A stretch of 64,000 nt of DNA from Pseudomonadota bacterium (GCA_038533575.1 JBCAYL010000002.1:62001-126000), one strand, 5' to 3'; numbered from the stretch's first letter, positions 18,513-27,587 are shown. Program-made: numbers and translations. Notes: generated by a model not told the origin, from the sequence alone.

Positions 18513-18598
18513 TGGGGCTTGCTTGAGAGCAGCCCTGTGCAAGGGTAGGTTGATGTGTGGCGTGGTGTTTGCGTCCAGAACGACGATAGGGGACCTCG

Positions 18599-19867
18599 GT
18601 GGCTGCCAAGAACGAACCGACTTCATCCAAGAGCGAGATCGAGGACGCAGAGGTCGTTGAGACCTCCACAGAGAAAGACCAAGAGGACCTATCTCAGGAG
18701 AACCCCGAGGGATCAGAGGAACCTCAAGAGGGGGTCTCCGATGAATTGCCGGGAGAGGTCTTGGAAGAGGCTGAGCTCGAGGCGACTGACGACACCGAGC
18801 AAAGTGAGGACCTCGATAGGCCGCGAGATGAGCTCCTCGAAGCTGAACAAGACGAAGTCGAAGCTGTACGAGCCACAGACGCCGAGGAACCTCAGCCCGT
18901 AGCGGCGCCGGTGGAAAAGCGCGGCGGCATGTCAGCTCTCCTCGGCGGCGCGATCGCCGCCGTTCTCGGCTTCATCCTGGCGCAGGCCGTGCCGAATGGC
19001 TGGCCGGTGACAGCCGATACCGAGATCACGGACGCCCTGGCCGATGCTGACGCAGGCCTCGCATCGAGCCTTGCTGAAAAGCTCGACGCCTCCGCCCTCG
19101 AACCTCTCTCGCAGCAGATCGCAGCGCTATCCGCGCAAATCGACACGCTATCCGCTGAAGCGGCTGCCGGGCGTGATGCCTTGGAGGGGCGTATCGCGGC
19201 CCTCGAAGACCGCCCGATCGTGGATCTCTCTTCGTTGGACAATTCCGGCGCCGTGGAAGCCGAGCTTGAGGCCCTGCGTGCCGAGATTGCATCGGTATCG
19301 GCTGAGGCCCAGCGCCAGATCGAAGAAGCGAGGAACGAGGCGACGATCCTCGAACAGAACGCCGCGGATGCGGCGGAGGCTGCCGCGCGCCGGGCCGCCC
19401 TGTCGCGTGTGCTGGCCGCGCTCGATAGCGGGGTGCCATACGAGGCCACGCTCTCGGAATTCGCCCAGATCAGCGAGGCCGAGATACCCGAGGCACTCGT
19501 CGCAGCCGCTGCCGAGGGTGTGCCTACGCTTTCCAACCTGCAGGAAGAGTTTCCTCCTCTCGCCCGCGAAGCGCTCGCTGCGATGCGCGCTGAAAATGCC
19601 GGCGGTGAAAACACCATGGGCAACTTCTTCAGGAACCAGTTCGGCGTGCGCAGCCTGTCACCGCAGGAGGGTGACACGCCTGACGCGATCCTGAGCCGCG
19701 TGGAAGGTGCGCTGTCTGCGGGCCGTCTGGGGGACGCCCTCGCGGAGATCGGGACACTCCCCTCAAGTGGCGTAGCAATCCTTGCTCCGTGGGTATCTCG
19801 CGCCGAAACGCGGCTCGCGGCCTTCAGCGCAGCCGATGCTCTCACGCAATCTCAGATTTCGAACTAA
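18599..19867 (+). CDS. Mitofilin-like (COG4223) membrane protein
   Basis: A 422-residue protein with three parts: a highly acidic N-terminal region (about 1-105), one membrane segment (about 110-128, LLGGAIAAVLGFILAQAVP), and a long Ala/Glu-rich region with predicted coiled coil (about 150-265) leading to a helical C-terminal domain. This is the layout of the alphaproteobacterial relative of mitochondrial Mic60/mitofilin, which is linked to intracytoplasmic membrane shape. The start is a GTG at 18599 with AGGGG upstream. It sits between hemD and hemY as in other Rhodobacterales. Confidence 0.85.
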   Translation: MAAKNEPTSSKSEIEDAEVVETSTEKDQEDLSQENPEGSEEPQEGVSDELPGEVLEEAELEATDDTEQSEDLDRPRDELLEAEQDEVEAVRATDAEEPQPVAAPVEKRGGMSALLGGAIAAVLGFILAQAVPNGWPVTADTEITDALADADAGLASSLAEKLDASALEPLSQQIAALSAQIDTLSAEAAAGRDALEGRIAALEDRPIVDLSSLDNSGAVEAELEALRAEIASVSAEAQRQIEEARNEATILEQNAADAAEAAARRAALSRVLAALDSGVPYEATLSEFAQISEAEIPEALVAAAAEGVPTLSNLQEEFPPLAREALAAMRAENAGGENTMGNFFRNQFGVRSLSPQEGDTPDAILSRVEGALSAGRLGDALAEIGTLPSSGVAILAPWVSRAETRLAAFSAADALTQSQISN

Positions 19868-19878
19868 GGACGCGACCC

Positions 19879-21375
19879 ATGCTTTGGTCTCTCATTAAAG
19901 TGCTGCTCTTCGTGGCAATCGTGGCCGCGCTCACGCTGGGCGCCGGGGCGCTTCTCGAACTGGGCGGGGGCGTGACAGTTCAGGTCCCGGGGACCGGCAT
20001 GACCACCCCTGTAGAGTTCTCGCTGACGCCCATTCAGATGATCATCGTGCTCGCGCTTTTCGTCGTGGCGATCTGGCTCTTCTTCAAGCTCTTCGGGCTG
20101 CTGATCGCGACCCTCAAGTTCATCAACGGCGACGAGACGGCCATCTCGCGGTACTTCGATCGAAATCGCGAGCGCCGCGGCTTCGAGGCGCTGTCGGAAG
20201 GTTTGGTGGCATTGGCCTCTGGCGAGGGGAAGCTCGCCATGGCGAAGGCCGCGAAAGCGGAGCGCTATCTCGGGCGGCCAGAGCTGACGAACCTTGTGAC
20301 GGCGCAGGCCGCTGAGATGTCCGGAGATCGCACGCGGGCTGCGGATGTCTACAAGCGGCTTTTGCAGGATGATCGCACGCGATTTGTCGGCGTGAACGGG
20401 CTTTTGAAGCAGAAGCTCGCGGCCGGTGAAACCGAAACAGCGCTGAAGCTCGCGGAGAAGGCCTTCGCGCTCAAGCCAAAGCACGTCGAGACACAGGATA
20501 CGCTTCTCAAGCTGCAAGCTGGCGAAAAGGATTGGTCGGGCGCGCGGGCCACTATCGGCGCGAAACTCAAGCACGGCTCCATGCCGCGCGATCTGCACAA
20601 GCGCCGAGACGCCGTGCTCGCGATCTCCGAAGCCCGCACCCTGAGGACCGACGGCAAACTCGACGAGGCGCAGAAGCTTGCGATCGACGCGAACCGTCTG
20701 TCTCCGGAATTGATCCCGGCCGCCGTCATGGCGGCGCAGGCCTATACCGAGCAGGGGAAACCGCGCTACGCGACCAGGGTCTTGAAGGCGGCTTGGGACA
20801 CGCTTCCACATCCGGAGCTTGCCGCGGCATTCGCGGCCATCGAGCCCGATGAAAGCTCAGCCGCGCGCATCAAACGCTTCAAAGCGCTGACCAAGGGCAA
20901 GCCAAACGATCCCGAGACGCGGATGGTGACGGCGGAGCTCTACATCACCGCCGAGGATTTTCCGGCGGCGAAAAGAGCCATGGGCGAATTGGCCGAAAGT
21001 GACCCTTCCATGCGTGCGCTCACCATCATGGCCGCAATCGCCCGCGGCGAAGGCGCCGATGACGCGACGGTGCGTGATTGGCTCACGCGCGCGATTGCCG
21101 CGCCGCGAGACCCTGCATGGATCTGCGACCTGTGCGGTGAGATCCACGCGACGTGGGATCCGACTTGTGACAATTGCGGGGCTTTCGACACGCTGAGCTG
21201 GCGCCGGCCTCAGGCTGGCAAGGTGGATGCTGGACCGGGAGCGAAGATGCTGCCGCGTCTCGCTGAGGCGCCGGAGGTCGCGCAGGAGCTTGCGGCGGAG
21301 GAAACGCCTGCGCTTCCGGCAGCGGACGTTGTCGATGCGGAGCTCGTCGACGAAAAGGGTGAAAATAGGGTCTAG
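19879..21375 (+). CDS. hemY: HemY-type TPR membrane protein with C-terminal zinc ribbon
   Basis: A 498-residue protein with two N-terminal membrane segments (about 4-24 and 50-76), a long TPR-like helical region, and a C-terminal zinc-ribbon motif: Cys419 preceded by Cys416, then Cys430 and Cys433 (CDLC...CDNC). It is the alphaproteobacterial HemY of the hemCDXY group, not the protoporphyrinogen oxidase of the same name. Its precise role in heme formation is unclear. The zinc ribbon resembles the one in LapB/YciM. The ATG at 19879 begins the first membrane helix, 11 bp after the previous stop. Confidence 0.88.
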   Translation: MLWSLIKVLLFVAIVAALTLGAGALLELGGGVTVQVPGTGMTTPVEFSLTPIQMIIVLALFVVAIWLFFKLFGLLIATLKFINGDETAISRYFDRNRERRGFEALSEGLVALASGEGKLAMAKAAKAERYLGRPELTNLVTAQAAEMSGDRTRAADVYKRLLQDDRTRFVGVNGLLKQKLAAGETETALKLAEKAFALKPKHVETQDTLLKLQAGEKDWSGARATIGAKLKHGSMPRDLHKRRDAVLAISEARTLRTDGKLDEAQKLAIDANRLSPELIPAAVMAAQAYTEQGKPRYATRVLKAAWDTLPHPELAAAFAAIEPDESSAARIKRFKALTKGKPNDPETRMVTAELYITAEDFPAAKRAMGELAESDPSMRALTIMAAIARGEGADDATVRDWLTRAIAAPRDPAWICDLCGEIHATWDPTCDNCGAFDTLSWRRPQAGKVDAGPGAKMLPRLAEAPEVAQELAAEETPALPAADVVDAELVDEKGENRV

Positions 21376-21407
21376 AGGCCCCCGCGAATCTTCGTTAAAC
21401 GCCCGCC

Positions 21408-21435
21408 ACCGGACACGTCGCCGAGACGTGCCGGT
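21408..21435. repeat. Inverted repeat between hemY and tRNA-Thr
   Basis: ACCGG-A-CACGTC (21408-21419) pairs with GACGTG-CCGGT (21425-21435) around GCCGA: an 11-bp stem with one bulged A, ending 3 nt before the tRNA. No U-run follows. It may be a processing site or a weak hemY terminator. Confidence 0.45.
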
Positions 21436-21437
21436 TG

Positions 21438-21513
21438 GCCGCTGTAGCTCAGCTGGTAGAGCACGTCATTCGTAATGATGGGGTCGGGGGTTCGAGTCCC
21501 TTCAGCGGCACCA
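21438..21513 (+). tRNA. tRNA-Thr (CGT)
   Basis: A 76-nt cloverleaf with the 3' CCA encoded. The acceptor stem is GCCGCTG/CAGCGGC, the D-arm has AGCTCAGCTGG, and the T-arm is GGGGTTCGAGTCCC. The anticodon CGT lies at 21471-21473 in the loop between TCATT and AATGA. It reads the ACG threonine codon. Confidence 0.96.
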
Positions 21514-21520
21514 CCCACTT

Positions 21521-22345
21521 CTAGAGACCGAGGATTTCGCGGGCCTCACTTGTGGTGGCCACCGGCCGCTCGTGCCGCGCAGCGACCTCGACGGTCCGGC
21601 GGACAAGCGCGGCGTTCGACGGGGCGAGCGTATCCCGGTCGAGGCGCACGTTGTCCTCGAGCCCGGTCCGCGCGTGGCCTCCGCTGGAAATCGCCCACTC
21701 GTTGAGGGTGATCTGCCCGGCGCCAATGCCAGCCGCGCACCACGGCGCGTCATCGCCGAAGAGACGCTTCACCGTGCTGACGTAGAAATCAAATACATGG
21801 CGATCGATCGGCATGGCATTTTTCACACCCATCACGAACTGGACGTAAGGCGTCGCCGCGATCTGCCCCTTCGAGTGCATGTCCGCTGCCCTGAAGATGT
21901 GAGAGAGGTCGAACGCTTCCACCTCGGGCTTGACGCCATAGGTCACCATCTCTGAGGCGAGCCACTCCACAAGCTCCGGCGGATTCTCGTAGACGCGTGT
22001 CGGAAAATTGTTCGAACCCACCGAAAGCGATGCCATGTCCGGGCGTAGGGACAGCATCCCGCCGCGCTCTTTTCCCGCGCCCGAGCGACCACCGGTGGAA
22101 AACTGGATGATCATGCCGGGGCAGTGCTTTTCCAGACCCTCCTTGAGCGCCGCGAAGCGCTCGGGATCGCTTGTCGGCGTTTCGTCGGGGTTGCGCACAT
22201 GTGCGTGGCAGATTGTGGCGCCAGCTTCGAATGCTTCCTGGGTGCTTTCGATCTGTTCGGAGACGGTGACAGGCAGCGCGGGATTGTCGGACTTCCTCGG
22301 CACGGACCCCGTGATGGCGACACAGATGATGACCGGTGTCTTCAT
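21521..22345 (-). CDS. BKACE-family beta-keto acid cleavage enzyme (DUF849)
   Basis: A 274-residue TIM-barrel protein of the family named after 3-keto-5-aminohexanoate cleavage enzyme. Diagnostic blocks are VIICVAITGSVP, ICHAHVRNP (zinc His residues), FSTGGRSG and the C-terminal GHARTGLEDN. BKACE enzymes condense a beta-keto acid with acetyl-CoA to give acetoacetate plus a new CoA ester; substrates vary widely. The ATG overlaps the kynureninase stop (ATGA), so the two are probably co-translated and linked in one amino-acid catabolic route. The substrate is not known. Confidence 0.88.
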   Translation of the reverse strand: MKTPVIICVAITGSVPRKSDNPALPVTVSEQIESTQEAFEAGATICHAHVRNPDETPTSDPERFAALKEGLEKHCPGMIIQFSTGGRSGAGKERGGMLSLRPDMASLSVGSNNFPTRVYENPPELVEWLASEMVTYGVKPEVEAFDLSHIFRAADMHSKGQIAATPYVQFVMGVKNAMPIDRHVFDFYVSTVKRLFGDDAPWCAAGIGAGQITLNEWAISSGGHARTGLEDNVRLDRDTLAPSNAALVRRTVEVAARHERPVATTSEAREILGL

Positions 22346-23520
22346 GTCACCGCCGCCCGCGCTTTGAACTTTGGCTCGTCCCACAATGCGTGCGCCATGA
22401 CCTCCTCGAGGATGTCTACGGCGCGGCGAATGTCTCCCTCATCGAGGTAGAGCGGGGTGAACCCGAAGCGCATGATGTCAGGCGCGCGAAAATCGCCAAT
22501 GACCCCGCGGGAAATGAGGGCCTGCATTGCGGCGTAGCCCTCGTCAAACCGGAAGGAAACCTGACTGCCTCGCAGCTCTGGGTCTCTTGGGCTCGCGAGC
22601 GATAGCATCGGACATCGCGCCTCAACCTCGGCGATGAAGAGATCCGAAAGTGCGATCGACCGATCTCGAATGTCTTCCATGGATACATCATCCCAGAGGT
22701 CCAGCGCTGCGTCGAGTGCCGCCATCTGCAGAACGGGCGGTGTCCCCACGCGCATGCGGCCCACGGCCTCCGCCGGGCTGTAGGCCAAATCGAAGTTGAA
22801 CGGAGCAGCGTGGCCCAGCCAGCCGGCAAGTATCGGTGAAATGCGCGCGGCCATATCAGGCCGAATGTAGATGAAGGCCGGGGCACCGGGACCGCCGTTG
22901 AGGTACTTGTAGGTGCAACCGACGGCAAAATCCGCGCCGACCCCCGCCAGATCCACGGGAAGGGCGCCAGCGCTGTGCGCAAGATCCCATAGGGTGATCG
23001 CGCCGACCTCCCGTGCTTTTGCGCTCAGGGTCGCCATGTCGTGCATGCGGCCTGTCCGATAATCCACGTGGGTGAGCATGAGCACCGCCACGTCATCATC
23101 GAGTGTATCGAGCACATCCTCCGGCTCCACGATGCGAAGCGTGTGTCCTTTCCCGAGCGCCTTCACGAGGCCTTCTGCCATGTAGACATCCGTGGGGAAG
23201 TTGCCGCTATCGGTGAGGATGACCTTTCGTTCGGGCCGGAGGTCCAACGCTGCCGAAAGCGCCTGGAAGACCTTGATCGACAGGGTGTCGCCGACCATCG
23301 TCGTGCCCGGCCCGGCCCCGATGATAGGCGCTATGCGGTTCCCAAGTTGCGCTGGCGCGTCCATCCAGCCTGCGGCGTTCCAGCCCCGCACCAGCAACTG
23401 ACCCCATTCGGCCTCAGTCGCCTCAGCGACGCGTGCCGCTGCGTGTTTTGGCAAGGGGCCAAGCGAGTTTCCATCGAGGTAGATGACGCCCGCCGGCAGT
23501 ACGAAGTCTTTCTTTTTCAT
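22342..23520 (-). CDS. kynU: Kynureninase
   Basis: A 392-residue PLP enzyme. Motifs are YLDGNSLGPLP at the N-terminus, the PLP Asp region WDLAHSAGALPVDL, and Lys205 in TYKYLNGGPG, which forms the PLP imine. Kynureninase splits kynurenine to anthranilate and alanine in tryptophan degradation. No kynA or kynB is nearby, so the pathway is either split across the genome or this copy acts on a related compound. Upstream of the BKACE gene with a 4-nt overlap. Confidence 0.9.
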   Translation of the reverse strand: MKKKDFVLPAGVIYLDGNSLGPLPKHAAARVAEATEAEWGQLLVRGWNAAGWMDAPAQLGNRIAPIIGAGPGTTMVGDTLSIKVFQALSAALDLRPERKVILTDSGNFPTDVYMAEGLVKALGKGHTLRIVEPEDVLDTLDDDVAVLMLTHVDYRTGRMHDMATLSAKAREVGAITLWDLAHSAGALPVDLAGVGADFAVGCTYKYLNGGPGAPAFIYIRPDMAARISPILAGWLGHAAPFNFDLAYSPAEAVGRMRVGTPPVLQMAALDAALDLWDDVSMEDIRDRSIALSDLFIAEVEARCPMLSLASPRDPELRGSQVSFRFDEGYAAMQALISRGVIGDFRAPDIMRFGFTPLYLDEGDIRRAVDILEEVMAHALWDEPKFKARAAVT

Positions 23521-23567
23521 TCGCGCTCCATGTCATTCGTCCGTCGGCGCTGAAGTGAGGCCGTCTA

Positions 23568-24605
23568 TCATGTCTCTCGGAGGAGCCTGTCATACACTTC
23601 GAGGATCGCGCGTGCCTCGCCACTGATCTCAAAGTTGGAGGTGGCGTGAGCGTATGCAGCTGCACCCATCCCGGTGAGATCGCCGTCCAAGGCATCGAGG
23701 ATCGCGCACTCCATCGCAGCGAGATCGCCGGGATCCACGAGCGTGCCGGTCTTCCCTTCGAGAATGATCTCCTCAAACGCACCAACGCGCGTCGCAACCA
23801 CGGGGACGCCGGATGCCATCGCCTCCAGAGGGGTAAGGCCGAACCCCTCCCACCTTTGCGGTGCAACAAATAGATCGAGGGCACAGTACCATTTCGGGAC
23901 GTCCTCCACCGGGACCTCTCCCAGGAAACGGATCCGATGGTGTAGTCCCGCGTTGCGGACTTTCGCCTCGAGCCTCGCCTGGAAATCAGCATGCTCCTGC
24001 GTCGCACGACCGAGCACCACACCGCGGACCCGCCGGTCTGCCTTGCAGACGGTGATCAGGGCATCCACGAAGATGTCGGTGCCCTTGTTCTCTCGCACGC
24101 GGCCGAAGCATCCCAGGAATAGATCTTCCGTTGGGAGGCCTAACGCTTCCTTGGCGGCTTCCTTTGTCTCTGGTGGCCTAAACCGCTCCGTATCGATCCC
24201 GTGCATGATCACTTGGGCATCGCGGTCGAGGTAGCTCGCAGCCTGCTGTGACGTGGCAATGAGGGCGTCCATCTGCCGGATGAGCCATTTCGTATAGCCG
24301 CTGTGATCCCGTTGGGCTGCCGATGTGAAGAGAAGCTTGAACCGGCGACGGAGAATGTGACGCAGGGCGAGGCCCACGAGCATCTCGGTGTTCCGTCGCG
24401 CATGCCAGACGCGCCACCGATTGCGCGGGAGCGTCACGGCTCGAATAAGCGGGATGTGCGGAACAGTGGAGGGCAGACCGGGCCCCGTGGCCACGACCCC
24501 GCTGTCCTTCATGAGCGGCACCAGCGCCGCGACAGTCGACGTCACGCCCGAAAGCCGTCTCTTCAGGTTTGGCGCAACGACGCGGATGTCTTTCGAGGTC
24601 GTCAT
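23568..24605 (-). CDS. Glycosyltransferase family 4 (GT-B)
   Basis: A 345-residue retaining GT-B transferase with the EX7E-type motif in RWEGFGLTPLEAMASGVPV and a nucleotide-sugar-binding C-terminal half (FLGCFGRVRENKGTDIFVDA). It resembles lipopolysaccharide-core mannosyltransferases of alphaproteobacteria (LpcC/LpsE type), but the sugar and acceptor cannot be told. There is no signal peptide, so it is cytoplasmic or at the inner face of the membrane. The ATG overlaps the ubiB stop (ATGA). Confidence 0.85.
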   Translation of the reverse strand: MTTSKDIRVVAPNLKRRLSGVTSTVAALVPLMKDSGVVATGPGLPSTVPHIPLIRAVTLPRNRWRVWHARRNTEMLVGLALRHILRRRFKLLFTSAAQRDHSGYTKWLIRQMDALIATSQQAASYLDRDAQVIMHGIDTERFRPPETKEAAKEALGLPTEDLFLGCFGRVRENKGTDIFVDALITVCKADRRVRGVVLGRATQEHADFQARLEAKVRNAGLHHRIRFLGEVPVEDVPKWYCALDLFVAPQRWEGFGLTPLEAMASGVPVVATRVGAFEEIILEGKTGTLVDPGDLAAMECAILDALDGDLTGMGAAAYAHATSNFEISGEARAILEVYDRLLRET

Positions 24606-26128
24606 AGGAAGTGCGCGATGCTGGCTCCGAAGGCCGCACTGACGATAGCGACGAGGGCCACGATACGGAGCGAGGTGCGCTGCGGAGCTTCACGCGACCG
24701 AGGGTTCGACGCCTCGATCAGCGCCCGCTCTGCGAGCTGTGGCAGGCGCGGGCCGAAGCGGGAGAGGACCCGCGCTGTCTCGAAGAGGTCCTTGGCCAAG
24801 GCTTGCGGTCCCACATTGCGGCGCACGTAGTCCTCCACGACAGGCTTGGCGACCGACCAGATATTGATGTTGGGGTTGAGCGTGCGTGCCACGCCCTCCA
24901 CCACGACCATCGTCCTTTGCAGAAGGATGAGCTCCGTTCGCGTCTCCATGCCAAAGCGCTCGGTGACCTCGAAGAGATATGTCAGGAGGCGGCCCATGGA
25001 GATCCGAGAGGCATCCATTCCGAAGATTGGCTCGCCCACGGAGCGCAGCGCGCGTGCAAATTCGTCCACGTCGCGGTCGGCGGGCACGTAGCCGGCCTCG
25101 AAGTGGACCTCTGCGACGCGCTTGTAGTCTTTCCGGATGAAGCCGAAGAGGATCTCCGCGTAGACGCGGCGGGTATACTCATCCAGGCGGCCCATGATCC
25201 CGAAGTCGAGCGCAATGAGCTCGCCCTTGGCGCCGATCTTCAGATTGCCCTGATGCATGTCTCCGTGGAAGTAGCCGTCCCGCAGGGCGTGCCGCAGGAA
25301 GAACCTGAGGACGCTCTCGCCGAGGTCGTAGCGATCGTGGCCGGCGGCTTCGATGCCAGCGAGGTCGGAGGCATTGAGGCCATCGACCCATGCGAGCGTC
25401 ATGACCCTGCGCGAGGACAGATCCCATTTGACGGCCGGGACCTCGAAGCCCTCGTCTTTCTCTGTGTTGGCCGCGAACTCCGCCGCGGCGGAGCTTTCGA
25501 GCCGGAGGTCGAGCTCCGCCATCACGACGCCCTCGAAATGACCGATGACTTCGAGCGGCTTCAATCGCCGCGACATCGGAGAGAGACGATCCACGATCCA
25601 TGCGGCGAGCCAGAAGGCGTCCACGTCCCTGCGAAACGCACGTTCGATACCGGGACGCAGGACTTTCACGGCGACGGTTTCGCCCGTTTCGCGCACGACG
25701 GCCTTGTGAACTTGAGCGAGCGATGCGGCGGCGATGGGCTCGGACAGGCTGGTAAAGGTCTCCTCCACGCGTATGCCGAGTTCCGCTTCCATGGTGGCCT
25801 TGGCATCGCGCAGGGAGAAGGGCGGAAGCTTGTCCTGCAGGACCCGCAATTGCACCGCGAGCTCCTCGCCCACGACGTCGGGCCGGGTGGAGAGGATCTG
25901 ACCGAACTTGATGTAGGCAGGCCCAAGCGCCGTCAGCGCGCGCGTGAGCGGCGGCATCATCGGGTCACCTTTGTATCCCAGCCACTGAAAGGGCCACCCG
26001 AGGATTCGCGCCACGAGGCGGAGCGGCGCAGGCGCATCCATGGCCTCGAGCACCACGCCCATGGCGCCGGTGCGCTCCAGCGTGGCGCCGGTGCGGATCA
26101 GGCGCAGAATGTTGTGCGGTCCGCGCAT
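24602..26128 (-). CDS. ubiB: Ubiquinone biosynthesis ATPase/kinase-like protein UbiB
   Basis: A 508-residue ABC1/ADCK-family protein. It has the KxGQ motif (IKFGQILSTRPD), the Ala-rich loop AAASLAQVHKA, the Lys in VAVKVLRPG, HGDMHQGN and the metal-binding LDFGIMG. The C-terminal 25 residues form membrane helices. UbiB supports coenzyme Q assembly, probably by using ATP to extract lipid intermediates. It follows ubiE on the same strand across 56 bp that hold a 26-nt perfect palindrome. Confidence 0.95.
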   Translation of the reverse strand: MRGPHNILRLIRTGATLERTGAMGVVLEAMDAPAPLRLVARILGWPFQWLGYKGDPMMPPLTRALTALGPAYIKFGQILSTRPDVVGEELAVQLRVLQDKLPPFSLRDAKATMEAELGIRVEETFTSLSEPIAAASLAQVHKAVVRETGETVAVKVLRPGIERAFRRDVDAFWLAAWIVDRLSPMSRRLKPLEVIGHFEGVVMAELDLRLESSAAAEFAANTEKDEGFEVPAVKWDLSSRRVMTLAWVDGLNASDLAGIEAAGHDRYDLGESVLRFFLRHALRDGYFHGDMHQGNLKIGAKGELIALDFGIMGRLDEYTRRVYAEILFGFIRKDYKRVAEVHFEAGYVPADRDVDEFARALRSVGEPIFGMDASRISMGRLLTYLFEVTERFGMETRTELILLQRTMVVVEGVARTLNPNINIWSVAKPVVEDYVRRNVGPQALAKDLFETARVLSRFGPRLPQLAERALIEASNPRSREAPQRTSLRIVALVAIVSAAFGASIAHFL

Positions 26129-26143
26129 CTATCCGCAGCGGGG

Positions 26144-26169
26144 ACACGAATTTTTGCAAAAATTCGTGT
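26144..26169. repeat. 26-nt perfect palindrome between ubiE and ubiB
   Basis: The half ACACGAATTTTTG (26144-26156) is followed by its exact reverse complement CAAAAATTCGTGT (26157-26169). It is AT-rich in the centre within G+C-rich DNA. As RNA it can form a stem of about 11 bp. As a self-complementary site without a spacer it could also be a dispersed repeat or protein-binding site. Confidence 0.85.
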
Positions 26170-26184
26170 GCGTCTTCGGAGACA

Positions 26185-26934
26185 TCACAGTTTCCAACCG
26201 CTGTGGAGACAGGCGATGCCCTGGCTGAGATTGCGGTACTTGGCGTTCTCAAAGCCGGCCTCGCGGACCATACCGAGAAACGTGTCCTGATCCGGGAACT
26301 TGCGGATGCTCTCCACGAGATACTGGTAGCTGTCGCGATCTCCGGTGATCAGGCGCCCCATCTCGGGGATGACATTGAAGCTGTAGGCGTCGTACGCGGC
26401 CTGCAGCGCCGGGTTTGGAAGCTGGCTGAACTCAAGAACCATCAGGCGCCCGCCGGGCTTCAGGACGCGAAAGGCCTCGTTCAAGGCTTCCTGTGGGCGC
26501 GTGACGTTCCGGATACCGAAGCTGATCGTGTATACGTCGAAGCTCGCATCTTCGAAGGGCAGCGCCATGGCGTCGCCCACGATCCAGTCGAGTTGGCCCG
26601 ACATGCGCTCGGCCTCGGCTCGCTGGCGGCCCTCGACAAGCATGCCCTCGGTCAGGTCGAGAACAGTCGCATGCCCGGCCCCCGCACGCGCGAGGAAACG
26701 AAACGCGATGTCACCCGTGCCACCGGCCACATCGAGAAGGCGTTGCCCCCGACGCGGTGCGAGCCAGTCCATCATGGCGTCCTTCCAAAGACGATGGATG
26801 CCAGCGCTCATGACGTCGTTCATGATGTCGTATTTCGAAGCTACGGATGAGAAAACGCCGCGAACGCGCTCGGCTTTCTCACCTTCCGGCACGGTTTCAT
26901 TGCCGAAATGCGTGGTGGTGTCTGTCTCTGTCAT
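26185..26934 (-). CDS. ubiE: Ubiquinone/menaquinone C-methyltransferase UbiE
   Basis: A 249-residue SAM-dependent methyltransferase with motif [15 protein letters not shown] and the UbiE signatures [18 protein letters not shown] and the C-terminal [17 protein letters not shown]. It methylates the benzoquinol ring during ubiquinone synthesis. First gene of a ubiE-ubiB-glycosyltransferase run; divergent from a small membrane protein, and two 7-bp direct repeats lie in the shared upstream region. Confidence 0.97.
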   Translation of the reverse strand: MTETDTTTHFGNETVPEGEKAERVRGVFSSVASKYDIMNDVMSAGIHRLWKDAMMDWLAPRRGQRLLDVAGGTGDIAFRFLARAGAGHATVLDLTEGMLVEGRQRAEAERMSGQLDWIVGDAMALPFEDASFDVYTISFGIRNVTRPQEALNEAFRVLKPGGRLMVLEFSQLPNPALQAAYDAYSFNVIPEMGRLITGDRDSYQYLVESIRKFPDQDTFLGMVREAGFENAKYRNLSQGIACLHSGWKL

Positions 26935-26950
26935 GGAGGTGCGGCTTTGC

Positions 26951-26968
26951 CTAAGTCTTGTCTAAGTC
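26951..26968. promoter_or_regulatory. Phased direct repeat CTAAGTC x2 upstream of ubiE
   Basis: CTAAGTC occurs at 26951-26957 and 26962-26968, start to start 11 bp apart, about one helical turn. Both are in the 92-bp gap between divergent ubiE and the next gene, followed by a TATAAC sequence. The layout suggests an operator, but no regulator is identified. Confidence 0.35.
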
Positions 26969-27026
26969 GTGATATAACCCGCTGCTTGAAAGAACAAACG
27001 TGTAAACGTGGAAGGACAGGCGAGCG

Positions 27027-27587
27027 GTGTCGAGCGGGCTTGCTTTACTGGTGCTGACCGTGGTGGCGCTGTGCCTCTACGTGGTGCCGCGCTTGACCGA
27101 GCATCGAATTGTTCGGCGGGTTTCGGCGTACTTTTCCTTTGCCAGATCGACCGACGCTGTCCTGCGAACGCAGATGCGTGTCACGCTTCCATTGAGCTTC
27201 GGTGCACGATCCATGGGAACCTTGGCCGCGGCTCTGCTGCTCTATGCACTCAACCTGCATTCCTCCGGGCCCGTAGGATCGCCGTTACCTCCGGAGTATT
27301 TCTGGGAGAGCTACACCATCGCCAGCGGACTCATGGCCTGGTTCATGAGCTACATCTGGACCTATGCCATAGCCCTCGACGGCAACAAGCTCTCCGTGCC
27401 CACTTGGAATTTTGGCTCTCGCGAGCACGACATCCGACACCTCGTGCGGGTGGAGGCATCTGGTGGTTTCTGTCTGCGTCTGTGGTTCTCAAATGGGGCC
27501 AAGGCGGCGATCCTGAAGCCACTTCGCGGGAGAGCGGAGCTCCTCCAACGTCTTGAGGCACAAGCTGCGCGGGGCGGAGTCTTGTGA
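27027..27587 (+). CDS. Hypothetical membrane protein
   Basis: A 186-residue protein not recognised. It has an N-terminal hydrophobic helix (about 3-20), two more between about 60 and 120 (MGTLAAALLLYAL and the FMSYIWTYAI area), and a soluble C-terminal part with beta-like content that could be PH-like. The start at the GTG of 27027 is uncertain; AAGGA lies 10 nt upstream. Located between divergent ubiE and mutM, on the mutM strand, 51 bp before it. Confidence 0.65.
   Translation: MSSGLALLVLTVVALCLYVVPRLTEHRIVRRVSAYFSFARSTDAVLRTQMRVTLPLSFGARSMGTLAAALLLYALNLHSSGPVGSPLPPEYFWESYTIASGLMAWFMSYIWTYAIALDGNKLSVPTWNFGSREHDIRHLVRVEASGGFCLRLWFSNGAKAAILKPLRGRAELLQRLEAQAARGGVL

Noticed and set aside
24611-26290. 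A 559-codon open frame on the plus strand across ubiB
   Set aside because: Antisense to ubiB with no domain and a composition typical of shadow frames.
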